DNA from: Selenomonas sp.
GTDB taxonomy: Bacteria; Bacillota; Negativicutes; Selenomonadales; Selenomonadaceae
Reading direction: 5' to 3'
Length of the DNA: 64,000 nucleotides
Assembly: GCA_022773585.1 (NCBI GenBank)
Contig: JALEZZ010000057.1
Span: forward strand, 1-64,000
The position numbers and the translations under genes are program-made. Under the pieces are notes generated by a model. It made no database searches. It was not told the DNA's origin and saw nothing but the letters and a program-made list of their open reading frames with translations. Shown piece by piece: positions 1 through 10,484 of this stretch (position 1 is its first letter; every line of letters starts with the position of its first letter).

Positions 1-17
1 CCTCTTTCTGCGTTTTA

Positions 18-95
18 GGGGCAAACTATCCTATATGAGCACAAAAAATTATCTTATATGACCGTAAAAATTATCAGCAAGAGCGTAAAAATTTA
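18..95. repeat. Degenerate ~22-bp direct repeats, IS-end-like
   Basis: About four AT-rich units of 21-23 bp follow each other. They share an AAAATTATC-type core followed by TATATGA or a related tail; unit boundaries are near 18, 39, 62 and 83. Closely spaced degenerate repeats at one edge of AT-rich DNA resemble transposase-binding arrays at the termini of IS21-type elements. No transposase is inside the window, so the link to a mobile element is inference. Confidence 0.35.
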
Positions 96-126
96 CTCCT
101 TGATAGTTATTACGAGGTGCTTTAAA

Positions 127-159
127 GCAAACATCTTCTGAATGTTTGCAGATTTTTTT
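127..159 (+). terminator. Rho-independent terminator of an upstream, off-window unit
   Basis: A perfect 8-bp stem (GCAAACAT, 127-134, with ATGTTTGC, 142-149) closes a 7-nt loop and is followed by a run of seven T at 153-159. It would end a rightward transcript entering from before position 1. Confidence 0.75.
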
Positions 160-235
160 ACGGAGCATATTTTCCCTTCCTTAATTATCCCTAAATCTTC
201 ACGCCGCGCTACCTTAACGATTGCAAACGCGAAAT

Positions 236-257
236 CCACTCTCTGCGCAGAGAGTGG
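236..257. other. Perfect 22-bp palindrome in gene-free DNA upstream of uvrA
   Basis: Each 11-base arm (236-246 and 247-257) is the exact reverse complement of the other, with no loop. It lies in the gene-free stretch 160-393, where I see nothing else beyond a short A/T hairpin near 342-359. A protein-binding site or cruciform-forming sequence are both possible. The 60-70 codon reading frames crossing this stretch have no recognisable product or ribosome site. Confidence 0.5.
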
Positions 258-393
258 AGCGGCATTAACAGGTTTTGTCATTGCTCATGCTATTCGGAAC
301 AGGCACAGACGGCGGTTTGTGCGCACTGACAAGCGCCAAGAGGAAAATTAGTTGTAATTTTGCTCCGTCTTCCCCTATGACATCCTATTATAT

Positions 394-3243
<2,850 letters not shown>

Positions 3244-3290
3244 ACTATGCGAATGCGGAAATCTGACAATGGAAAAGAGGAACATCCGGC

Positions 3291-4488
3291 ATGAAGAAAA
3301 TCTTTTTTTCGGCGGACGGGAATGACATGACGCAGCTGCACAGCGGTTTTTGCATCCGCCTGGAAGAGCTGGCGGGCGAAGTGAAGGGCGAGACGGGCAT
3401 CAAGGGAATGCGCATCGATTTCAACTTCGGCCTGCGTCTTGCCGTTCCGGAAGGCAATTACCATGTGCGCATCTCGGACGGTGAGCATGGGCAAGTCTTT
3501 TTCGATGGCGATGTCTCGGGGCAGGAACTCATTTCAATGGAAAAGTATGCGATTCTCTGGCAGATCGAAGTGTATGAGGGCGGGGACTGCATCTTTGCGC
3601 ATCGCTTCGATATGACGGGACAGCGCGTATACTTCTATCTTGTGGACGGCGCTCGGTGACATGCTGGCGCTTCTGCCTTACATCCGCGCGATGGAGCAGC
3701 AGCTGGGGCTGCATGTTGTCGTTGGGGCGGAGAAAAACTTCCGTCCTCTCATCATGTCGGAATTTCCCTCATGGGAGATGGCAGATCGTGTGCCTGAGGA
3801 TACGTATGCTTCTTTTGTATGCGGCGCCTTCCAAGGAACACCGATGCTCTCGCCCATCGATACGCGGCTCATGCCGATGGAAGAAGCCGGTCGGTGGCTG
3901 TTTGGATGGCGGGGGCAGGTGGCACTGCTTACGTTTGGAAAAGATGCTCCGAGAACCATTGAGGAGCCCTATGTCTGCATTGCAGTGCAGGCGTCCGGTG
4001 TCCAGAAATGCTGGTTGCGGCCGGGTGGCTGGGACGAAATTGTTCGGAGGCTCAAGGCAGCAGGCTATCGCGTGCTCTGTATCGACGGCGAGCGGGAACG
4101 CGAGGAAGACGGCATCCGCGTGACGATGCCGCAAGGCGCAGAGGATTTCACGGGATATCGTCCGCTTACAGAGCGCATCAGGCTGCTGGCGCATGCAGAT
4201 GCCTTCTTTGGCGTCAGCAGCGGGCTTTCCTGGCTGGCGCATGCATGCGGGACGCCCGTCGTGCTCATCAGCGGCTTCTCGTTGCCGATGACGGAGTTTC
4301 CGACACCTGGACGTGTTATCAATCCGCATGTCTGCTGTGGATGCTTCAACGATACAAACCTCAGCGCAAAGGACGGCGGCTGCCCGCGGCATGGAGGGAC
4401 GGCACGTGCTTATGAATGCAGCCGGAAGATTGCGCCCGAGGCTGTCTGGGATGCGTTCCTGCGCGTGCGCAGGCAGAATCGGTCATGA
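3291..4488 (+). pseudogene. Autotransporter strand-loop-strand O-heptosyltransferase (TibC/Aah type), frameshifted
   Basis: Two overlapping frames together spell one protein of about 400 residues. The first (3291-3659) gives the N-terminal domain and ends at a TGA inside the expected glycosyltransferase entry motif. The second, readable from about 3640 in the +1 frame, continues with ALGDMLALLPYIRA and runs to 4488. The C-terminal part has a heptosyltransferase-like fold signature (GVSSGLSWLAHACGTP). It then shows the four-cysteine finger known as the iron site in TibC (VCCGC...GGCPRH...YECSRKI). TibC/Aah enzymes heptosylate autotransporter adhesins in the cytoplasm; no autotransporter is in this window. 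A one-base change near 3640-3655, a programmed +1 shift or a sequencing error could each explain the break. Confidence 0.8.
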
Positions 4489-4498
4489 AAGAGAAAAA

Positions 4499-4537
4499 GG
4501 AACGGCCCGGAAGCTGCAATCGCTTCCGGGCCGTTCC
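4499..4537. terminator. Long-stem terminator between convergent genes
   Basis: A perfect 16-bp stem (4499-4514 with 4522-4537) closes a 7-nt loop. It is preceded by GAAAAA and followed by a T-rich stretch, so it could stop transcription from both sides. It sits just after the heptosyltransferase relic and before the 3' end of the leftward gene at 4580. Confidence 0.8.
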
Positions 4538-4579
4538 TCGTTCTCTCCATCGTTTGATGTTCTGATGCCTTGAGGACGC

Positions 4580-4786
4580 TTATTTCTTCAGCACCTCTTT
4601 GAGGATGTCCGTCATTGCCTGCTGCATCACGCGCATGACATCCTGCAGGACCGCATTGTAGAGATCGCCGCCGTCCGTGACGCCGCGGCCGTTGGCCGTG
4701 ATGAAGAACTTGTGGGGGTGCTCATTTGCCTTGTAAGCCTCGTTGAGCTTATCCTGCACGAGCTGCGTGAGTTCCTGATCCGTCAT
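4580..4786 (-). CDS. Small hypothetical protein, 68 aa
   Basis: Not recognised. The product is short, charged and mostly helical in appearance, without a signal peptide or membrane segment. It has a central stretch ending NGRGVTDGGDLYNAVLQ and a Met/Gln-rich C-terminus. The ATG at 4786 is chosen because AGAGGTG lies 6 bases upstream; the GTG at 4795 is part of that ribosome site itself. A TATAAT-like hexamer on this strand at 4825-4820 is a possible -10. It faces the terminator at 4499-4537. Confidence 0.7.
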   Translation of the reverse strand: MTDQELTQLVQDKLNEAYKANEHPHKFFITANGRGVTDGGDLYNAVLQDVMRVMQQAMTDILKEVLKK

Positions 4787-5048
4787 CTGTGTCACCTCTT
4801 TTCAACTTTCATACTCCCTATTATACGACATGGGCGGCGAAATTTCCTTGTTTTTTTCTGCTGGACGGCTGAGAAAATTTGCGATTCCGGTGAAATTTCA
4901 TTCTAACAGCCACGTAAAGGCGGTCTAATTCCCTTTGGTTATACTGCAAACATAGAGCCGTTAACAATGATGGACGGCGAAACAATCAGAGAATAGAAGA
5001 AAAAGAAATGCAAGTAGGGTCTGATAATTTGACAGGGAAGTGAGGATC

Positions 5049-5768
5049 ATGATGAGTTCGCGAAGGAAACTCCTGCTCGGCATGGCACTTGGCGCGCTCC
5101 TCCTGGGCGGCGGCATCTTTGGATACGTTCATGCGCAGACGCAGGTACAGCAGCCGAACCGGCTCGTCTGTGCGTCGGCACGGCCGGGCGGTCCGATGCG
5201 CGAAGTCGGCCCTGCCGAAGCAGCAGAGCGCATTTCGGATGCCTTCGGTGTCGATAAGGACGAAGTGCAGAAAGCCATCGAGGCAAAGCGCGATTTCCGC
5301 GACATCGGACGGGCAGCCATGCTCGCAAAAGTCAGCGGTAAGTCGTTTGCCGAAGTGCTCGAGCTCAAGAAGACGGACAATACCTGGCGCGATGTCGAGC
5401 GTGGGCTCGGCGTGAAGCACGAGCAGATGCGGGATGCGTTCTGCGAGCTCGAAGCGCGTCATCTCTCAGAGCAGAGCGCCGTCGATCAGGAGACGGCACT
5501 GCGGCTCGTCAGGGATGGCTATGAGGGCCACGACATCCGTGCGGCCGCCATCCTTGCAAAGGAGTCGGGCAAGGACATCCAGTCCGTGCTGGACATGAAG
5601 AAGATCAACAACCATTGGCACGATGTCGCCAAAGCGCTCGGCGTCGATGCACGCGGCCTCCGTCTCGACAATGGTTATGGCCCTTCGATGCATGGCGACG
5701 ATTTTGACAACTGCGATGAGCCGGGAGATTGCCCGGCGCTCGATGACGCACCGGCATCGACGGAGTGA
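5049..5768 (+). CDS. Exported protein with an internal duplication
   Basis: Not assigned to a named family. Residues 1-30 form a signal peptide (basic MMSSRRK, hydrophobic Leu/Gly core, AQA-like cleavage site). Two repeats of about 45 residues follow. Each starts with a D-I/D-R-A-A segment, continues with LAKxSGKxxxxVLxxKKxxNxWxDV and ends in LGV. The tail is acidic with paired cysteines. The ATG at 5049 is preferred over an in-frame GTG at 5040, which overlaps the AGGGAAG ribosome site at 5034-5040. The gene stands alone before the trp promoter and probably acts outside the cytoplasmic membrane. Confidence 0.75.
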   Translation: MMSSRRKLLLGMALGALLLGGGIFGYVHAQTQVQQPNRLVCASARPGGPMREVGPAEAAERISDAFGVDKDEVQKAIEAKRDFRDIGRAAMLAKVSGKSFAEVLELKKTDNTWRDVERGLGVKHEQMRDAFCELEARHLSEQSAVDQETALRLVRDGYEGHDIRAAAILAKESGKDIQSVLDMKKINNHWHDVAKALGVDARGLRLDNGYGPSMHGDDFDNCDEPGDCPALDDAPASTE

Positions 5769-5817
5769 AGAGAGAATATCTTCCGCGGGTGCGAATCAAA
5801 AATTCCATTCCAGGGGG

Positions 5818-5846
5818 TTGACAATATTACATCTTCGTCGTATGAT
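5818..5846 (+). promoter_or_regulatory. Promoter of the trp T-box leader
   Basis: TTGACA (5818-5823), exactly 17 bp, then TATGAT (5841-5846). The predicted start near 5853 lies just before the first conserved T-box bases. It is one of the best consensus promoters in the window. Confidence 0.85.
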
Positions 5847-5854
5847 AAGAACCA

Positions 5855-6170
5855 TCAAGTGTAAAGTGTAAATCAACGAACGGGAAAGAGTAGCATGACA
5901 CGCTGCTGCAAAGCGAGCCAGTGGCCGGGCGACCGGAGGTGCGAAGACTGGCGAGCAGCATCAGGTGAATGGTCCCGCGAGAGTCCACAGAAAGGGCGCA
6001 GTTTCGCGTACCGAGTAGGCTGGAACGGCTGCCTCCGTTATCGGGCTGGGGTATCAGACGCGTGGTCTTGTACCCGAGACAGAGGCGCATGCATGCATGC
6101 GCGAAAGCTGGGTGGCACAGCGTATTTTCCGCCCCGGCAGGAAACATGTTTTTCCTGTCGGGGCGTTTCG
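5855..6170 (+). promoter_or_regulatory. Tryptophan-specific T-box leader (UGG specifier)
   Basis: The leader has the ordered T-box landmarks: GGGAAAGAGTAGC near the 5' end, AGCGAGCC with GGTGCGAAGACTGGC in stem I, and the specifier loop GTGAATGGTCC with UGG at 5970-5972. A perfect 18-base palindrome at 6085-6102 precedes the T-box sequence GGGTGGCACAGCG (6111-6121), whose UGGC pairs with the tRNA end. A terminator hairpin follows at 6130-6168. By established T-box logic, uncharged tRNA-Trp stabilises the antiterminator and turns on trpFCBA. Confidence 0.93.
6130..6168 (+). terminator. Regulated terminator of the trp T-box
   Basis: A 15-bp stem (6130-6144 with 6151-6165, one G-U pair) closes a 6-nt loop and is followed by a short T stretch. 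The upstream arm follows the T-box bulge sequence closely, as expected for mutually exclusive terminator and antiterminator folds. Confidence 0.85.
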
Positions 6171-6202
6171 TATATCTGGAAAAGAAAGAATCGAGGGATT
6201 TC

Positions 6203-6850
6203 ATGAAAGCGAAGCTTTGCGGCATGAAGACGCTCGCCGCCGCGCAGGCAGCCGAGATGGCAGGCGCGACGTTCATCGGCTTCATCTTCTGGCCGAAGAG
6301 CCACAGATACATCGCACCGGAGCAGGCTGCGGCCATCGCGGCGAAGCTCCATCGCGTCCGGACGGTCGGCGTCTTCGTTGACGAAGCGCCGGAGCGCGTC
6401 AACGCGATTGCCGATGAGGTCGGGCTTGACTTCGTCCAGCTGCACGGCCACGAGGATGCGGCGTATGCAGAAAAGATGAAGCGGCCCGTCATCAAGGCGT
6501 ATCGCTATGGCGCGGGCTTCGATGCGAAAGAGGCGGCAGTTTTTCCCGCCGACTACGTCCTGCTCGACAGCGGTACGGCAAAGCTGCCAGGCGGCACGGG
6601 CAAACGCTTCGCCTGGCGCGAGGCCGCGCAGGCCGTGGGCGAGGTGCCAGAGCTCAAAAGCAGGCTCCTCATCGCAGGCGGCGTGGCCGAGGACAATGTC
6701 GCAGAAATCGAGAACATCTTCCATCCTTTCGGCGTTGATGTTTCAGGCAGCCTCGAAGTGGAGCGGGAGAAATCCATTGAGAAAATCGAGTCGTTCATGA
6801 AGGCCGTCGAAGCCGTGAACGCAGGAAATCAAGAAGGAGCAGCATCATGA
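6203..6850 (+). CDS. trpF: Phosphoribosylanthranilate isomerase
   Basis: Catalyses the Amadori rearrangement of N-(5-phosphoribosyl)anthranilate to CdRP, the third committed step of tryptophan synthesis. The 215-residue protein is a normal-length beta/alpha barrel. It has KLCGMKT at the N-terminus (catalytic Cys region), FIFWPKSHRYI, DFVQLHGHE, LLDSGTAKLPGGTGK and a phosphate-binding C-terminal region (AGGVAEDNV, DVSGSLE). The open frame continues upstream into the T-box, but only the ATG at 6203 has a GAGGG site and starts at the family N-terminus. It overlaps trpC by four bases (ATGA). Confidence 0.95.
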   Translation: MKAKLCGMKTLAAAQAAEMAGATFIGFIFWPKSHRYIAPEQAAAIAAKLHRVRTVGVFVDEAPERVNAIADEVGLDFVQLHGHEDAAYAEKMKRPVIKAYRYGAGFDAKEAAVFPADYVLLDSGTAKLPGGTGKRFAWREAAQAVGEVPELKSRLLIAGGVAEDNVAEIENIFHPFGVDVSGSLEVEREKSIEKIESFMKAVEAVNAGNQEGAAS

Positions 6851-7641
6851 GAGATATTCTGGCGGAAATCGTAGAACAGAAGAAAGACATCGTCGCACAG
6901 GCAAAGCGCGATTTGCCGCTCGCGGAAATGAAGCGCAATTTGAAGCCGGGCACGTTCCGCATGTCGGAGCGCTTCGCGCAGGAGCCGTGGAGCCTGATCG
7001 CCGAGTGCAAGCTCCAGTCCCCGGCGAAAGGCCGCCTGACGAAATCACATTCCGTCGTCGAGCTCGCTCACATCTACGAGGCGAACGGCGCGAGCATGCT
7101 TTCCGTGCACACCGATCCGCACTTCCTCGGCTGCAACGAGGATTTCCAGCGCGTCCGCGCCGAGGTGAAGATGCCGCTTCTCCGCAAGGATTTCGTCATC
7201 GACGAATACCAGATCTATGAAGCGCGGATGCTCGGCGCCGATGCCATCCTGCTCATCGCGCGCATCCTGACGCCGGAGCAGCTGAAGCAGTACCTCTACC
7301 TCACATGGAGCCTCGGCATGGACGCGCTCGTCGAGGTGCATGACCGCCGCGATATGGAAGCCGCGCTCGCGACGCCGGCCGAATTCATCGGCATCAACAA
7401 CCGCAACCTCGTGAGCTTCACGACGCACATCCAGCAGACGCTCGACCTGCTGCCATTCGCCGACCGCAGCCGCACGCTGATCAGCGAGAGCGGTGTCTTC
7501 ACGGAGGAGGACGCGCAGACGCTCTCGGATGCCGGCTGCGACGGCATCCTCGTCGGCGAGGGCCTCGTGCGGGCGGAAGATGTCGCAGCAAAGACGCGGC
7601 TTTTCGCTGGCATCGGCAAGCAGGCGAAAGCCACAGCATAA
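6847..7641 (+). CDS. trpC: Indole-3-glycerol-phosphate synthase
   Basis: Closes the indole ring, converting CdRP to indole-3-glycerol phosphate. The 264-residue barrel shows the family motifs IAECKLQSPAKG (catalytic Lys and substrate phosphate region), SVHTDPHFLGC, LLRKDFVIDEYQIYEA, VEVHDRRDM, IGINNRNL and SESGVF. It starts within the last codon of trpF (ATGA overlap), which indicates translational coupling. It is the second gene of the T-box-controlled operon. Confidence 0.97.
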   Translation: MRDILAEIVEQKKDIVAQAKRDLPLAEMKRNLKPGTFRMSERFAQEPWSLIAECKLQSPAKGRLTKSHSVVELAHIYEANGASMLSVHTDPHFLGCNEDFQRVRAEVKMPLLRKDFVIDEYQIYEARMLGADAILLIARILTPEQLKQYLYLTWSLGMDALVEVHDRRDMEAALATPAEFIGINNRNLVSFTTHIQQTLDLLPFADRSRTLISESGVFTEEDAQTLSDAGCDGILVGEGLVRAEDVAAKTRLFAGIGKQAKATA

Positions 7642-7681
7642 TGCAGTTTCATCATTTTCATCATAAAAGGAGCCATCATCT

Positions 7682-8869
7682 ATGAATACAAAAGGTCGTT
7701 TCGGAAAATACGGCGGACAGTACGTGCCAGAAATCGTCATGCCAGCACTCAATGAGCTTGAAGAAGCCTACGCGAAGTACAAGAACGATCCTGATTTCCA
7801 AGAGGAGTTCCGCACGTATCTGCGCGAGTACGCCGGCCGTCCGACGAATCTCTATTATGCAAAGAAGCTCACCGAGCATTATGGCAAGGCGCGCATTTTC
7901 CTGAAGCGTGAAGACCTGTTGCACACGGGCGCGCACAAGATCAACAACGCACTCGGGCAGGCGCTCCTCACAAAGCGCATGGGCAAGAAGCGCATCATCG
8001 CCGAGACGGGTGCTGGCCAGCACGGCGTCGCAACGGCGACGGTTGCCGCACTTTTCGGCATGGAGTGCCACGTCTTCATGGGCAAGCTCGACATCGAGCG
8101 CCAGAAGCTCAACGTGTTCCGCATGAAGCTTCTCGGCGCGAAGGTCGTGCCGGTCTCCTCTGGCACGGGCACGCTGAAAGATGCGACGAGCGAGGCCATC
8201 CGCTACTGGGCGACGAACATCACTGACACGCACTACATCATCGGCTCGGCCGTCGGCCCGCATCCATATCCGACCATTGTGCGCGATTTCCAGAAAGTCA
8301 TCGGCGAAGAGATTCGCGCGCAGGCGAAAGAGAAGATTGGCGGCCTGCCGAACTACGTCGTCGCCTGCGTCGGCGGCGGCAGCAATGCGATCGGCACGTT
8401 CTATGATTTCCGCAATGACAAAGACGTGCAGAAAATCGGCGTCGAGGCGGGCGGCCGCGGCGAAAAAGAAGGCGACAATGCCAAGACGCTCTCGGGCACG
8501 GGCCAGCCGGGCATCCTGCACGGCGCGTACAGCTACCTTTTACAGAATCCGGACGGGCAGGTTGTCGAGGCCTACAGCATCTCGGCCGGCCTCGATTATC
8601 CGGGCGTCGGCCCCGAGCACTCGTTCTTCCATGACACGGGCATCGCGAAGTATGTCTCGGTGACGGATCAGGAAGCGCTCGACGCGTTCCAGCGCCTTTC
8701 GGAAATCGAGGGCATCATCCCGGCGATGGAGAGCTCGCACGCGCTCGCGTATCTCGAAAAGCTCATGCCCGAGACGACGAAAGACCAGAGCGTCGTCGTC
8801 TGCCTCTCGGGCCGCGGTGACAAGGACGTGGCGATGGTCGCGAAAGCGCTCGGCCAGAACATCGAATAA
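7682..8869 (+). CDS. trpB: Tryptophan synthase beta chain
   Basis: PLP enzyme joining indole and serine to form tryptophan. The 395 residues match the canonical TrpB1 type. Visible are [13 protein letters not shown] at the N-terminus, the PLP lysine motif [27 protein letters not shown], the phosphate-binding loop [10 protein letters not shown] and C-terminal SGRGDKD. AAAGGAG precedes the ATG. It works as an alpha2beta2 complex with the trpA product encoded 18 bp downstream. Confidence 0.98.
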   Translation: MNTKGRFGKYGGQYVPEIVMPALNELEEAYAKYKNDPDFQEEFRTYLREYAGRPTNLYYAKKLTEHYGKARIFLKREDLLHTGAHKINNALGQALLTKRMGKKRIIAETGAGQHGVATATVAALFGMECHVFMGKLDIERQKLNVFRMKLLGAKVVPVSSGTGTLKDATSEAIRYWATNITDTHYIIGSAVGPHPYPTIVRDFQKVIGEEIRAQAKEKIGGLPNYVVACVGGGSNAIGTFYDFRNDKDVQKIGVEAGGRGEKEGDNAKTLSGTGQPGILHGAYSYLLQNPDGQVVEAYSISAGLDYPGVGPEHSFFHDTGIAKYVSVTDQEALDAFQRLSEIEGIIPAMESSHALAYLEKLMPETTKDQSVVVCLSGRGDKDVAMVAKALGQNIE

Positions 8870-8887
8870 ATCGGAGGAATCATAGAT

Positions 8888-9682
8888 ATGACACGCTTGG
8901 AACAAAAAATGGCCGCACTGAAAGCAGCGGGCCGCAAAGGCATCTTCATCTATATCACGGCAGGCGCGCCGGACATCGAGACATCGAAACGCGCCATCCT
9001 CGAAGCGGAAAAGGCCGGTGCCGACGTCATCGAGCTCGGCCTGCCGTTCTCCGACCCGATGGCTGACGGCCCCGTCATCCAGGACGCCTCGGTCTGCGCG
9101 CTCCGCAACGGCATGACGACGAAGAAAGAGCTCGCCATCATGAAGGAGCTGCGCACCGAAACCGACATCCCCGTCATCGGCATGGGCTACATCAATGCGA
9201 TGTATCACTATGGCTTTGAAAAATTCGTCACGGACTTCAAGGCCGCGGGCATGGACGGCATCATCGTGCCGGATGTGCCGCATGAAGAATCGGGCGAGAT
9301 GCGCAAGATCTGCGCCGCGCATGACTTCCACCTCGCGGAATTCATCACGCCGGGCACGACGCCGGACCGCATGAAAGAAACCTGCGTCGGCGCAACGGGC
9401 TTCATTTATTGCGTTTCGAACAACGGCGTCACGGGTGTCAAGAAGATCGACTACAGCACGATCGGCCAGGTCTGCGAGAATGCCCGCAAATTCACAGATA
9501 CGCCGCTCGCCGTCGGCTTCGGCATCGGCTCGCCGGAAGCTGCCGTCGAGGCCGCCGAGCACGCTGACGCCGTCATCGTCGGCAGCGCCGTCGTCGGGCG
9601 TCTGCTGAAAGGCCAGTTCGATGAAGCGATGCAGTTCATCCACAGCCTGCGTACGGCATTGGATGAGAAGTATAAGAAATGA
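8888..9682 (+). CDS. trpA: Tryptophan synthase alpha chain
   Basis: Cleaves indole-3-glycerol phosphate to indole and glyceraldehyde 3-phosphate. The 264-residue barrel shows IYITAGAPD, the catalytic Glu in VIELGLPFSDPMADGP, the catalytic Asp in GIIVPDVPHEE, YCVSNNGVTG and GFGIGSPE. It is the last gene of trpFCBA; the following 230 bp hold repeat element R1 and then a gene on the other strand. Confidence 0.98.
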   Translation: MTRLEQKMAALKAAGRKGIFIYITAGAPDIETSKRAILEAEKAGADVIELGLPFSDPMADGPVIQDASVCALRNGMTTKKELAIMKELRTETDIPVIGMGYINAMYHYGFEKFVTDFKAAGMDGIIVPDVPHEESGEMRKICAAHDFHLAEFITPGTTPDRMKETCVGATGFIYCVSNNGVTGVKKIDYSTIGQVCENARKFTDTPLAVGFGIGSPEAAVEAAEHADAVIVGSAVVGRLLKGQFDEAMQFIHSLRTALDEKYKK

Positions 9683-9730
9683 CAAGAATCTTGTCGTACC
9701 TATGATTGCCGGGCGTTCCTTATACAGTTG

Positions 9731-9914
9731 CCTCCCTCACAGAGGGAGGGGGACCGCGAAGCGGTGGTGGGAGTGGCGGAGGTAGGTTTCGGCAATTTAT
9801 TCGATGGTAACTGCGAAGGTACATCTCCGCAGAGGACAATCTCGTAATATGTTTCGTCCTACCTTCGACACTCCTTCAGTCAGCTTCGCTGACAGCTCCC
9901 TCTGAGAGGGAGCC
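9731..9914. repeat. REPIN-like palindromic element, copy R1
   Basis: Left half: hairpin CCTCCCTC-aca-GAGGGAGG (9731-9749) and ACCGC-gaa-GCGGT (9753-9765). An inner stem pairs 9770-9786 with 9858-9874 (15 of 17). Right half: GTCAGC-ttc-GCTGAC (9879-9893) and GCTCCCTC-tga-GAGGGAGC (9895-9913). The element fills the gap after trpA and ends against the stop codon of the leftward glycosylase gene. The same architecture recurs at R5. Confidence 0.85.
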
Positions 9915-10418
9915 TTAGGTTGAGAGGGCCTTCTGCCATTCTTCAATCAGCATCTCCAGCCTCCACCGCGCATTTGCCGGACTGGTGGAAGGCATTTGCT
10001 TGATTGTCAAATCCTTTCGCGCCAGCAGCGCCTTGTTATACTGCTTGAAGCACTGAAACGACTTCCCGCCATTGCAGAGGATCGTCGTGATCCGCGGCCA
10101 TTTCGCCAGAAACTTCGAGAAATCATTCCCGATTTCATCATGGATGGCCGAGTCGAGGCTGCCTTCCCGTTTGCAGCTCGCAATCGCGTCCCAGAGCGCG
10201 ATGTGGTGCTCGCGCAGCATGCGCAGGCGGTCTTCGTAGACAGCGGGCGGCACGTCTTCGCCCGTGAGAATCTTCGTCATCATCGTCCAGAAGCGGTTCT
10301 GCGGGTGCGCGTAATATTGCTGCTCCGCAAGCGACTTCACGCTCGGCATCGAGCCAAGCACGAGCACGCGGCAGCCTTCATCGACGCTCGGCGGGAAGCC
10401 GATGCAATCATCGTTCAT
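9915..10418 (-). CDS. Hypoxanthine/uracil-DNA glycosylase, UDG family 6 type
   Basis: Predicted base-excision repair enzyme removing deaminated bases, chiefly hypoxanthine. The 167-residue protein opens with RVLVLGSMPS and QQYYAHPQNRFW, the active-site segments of the family 6 (HDG) group. It has ALWDAIASCKREGSLDSAI in the middle and the late PSTSPAN motif. The ATG at 10418 is chosen over a GTG at 10427 because GGAG lies 8 bases upstream of it. It interrupts the trp genes on the opposite strand and is divergent from trpE with only 66 bp between the starts. Confidence 0.88.
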   Translation of the reverse strand: MNDDCIGFPPSVDEGCRVLVLGSMPSVKSLAEQQYYAHPQNRFWTMMTKILTGEDVPPAVYEDRLRMLREHHIALWDAIASCKREGSLDSAIHDEIGNDFSKFLAKWPRITTILCNGGKSFQCFKQYNKALLARKDLTIKQMPSTSPANARWRLEMLIEEWQKALST

Positions 10419-10484
10419 TTTCTTCACTCCATTTCGCAGTTTATCGTTCTTTCATCGTACCACAAAGGGAGGGAAACATCCATC

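Noticed and set aside
93-351. Two overlapping 60-70-codon frames (93-281 leftward, 142-351 rightward)
   Set aside because: They overlap each other, cross a terminator and a palindrome, lack ribosome sites and resemble nothing known.
3640-3660. Claiming a proven programmed +1 frameshift in the heptosyltransferase
   Set aside because: The TGA-C context is suggestive, but there is no internal Shine-Dalgarno spacing like that of prfB and no slippery run, so it is kept only as an alternative to mutation or assembly error.
5969-6202. Upstream extension of the trpF reading frame
   Set aside because: The first ATG lies in the T-box specifier loop. The segment folds as leader RNA and has no similarity to trpF; the ATG at 6203 has a ribosome site.
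9996-10484. Upstream extension of the trpE frame
   Set aside because: It runs antisense to the hypoxanthine-DNA glycosylase gene and does not match TrpE; the family N-terminus begins at 10485.
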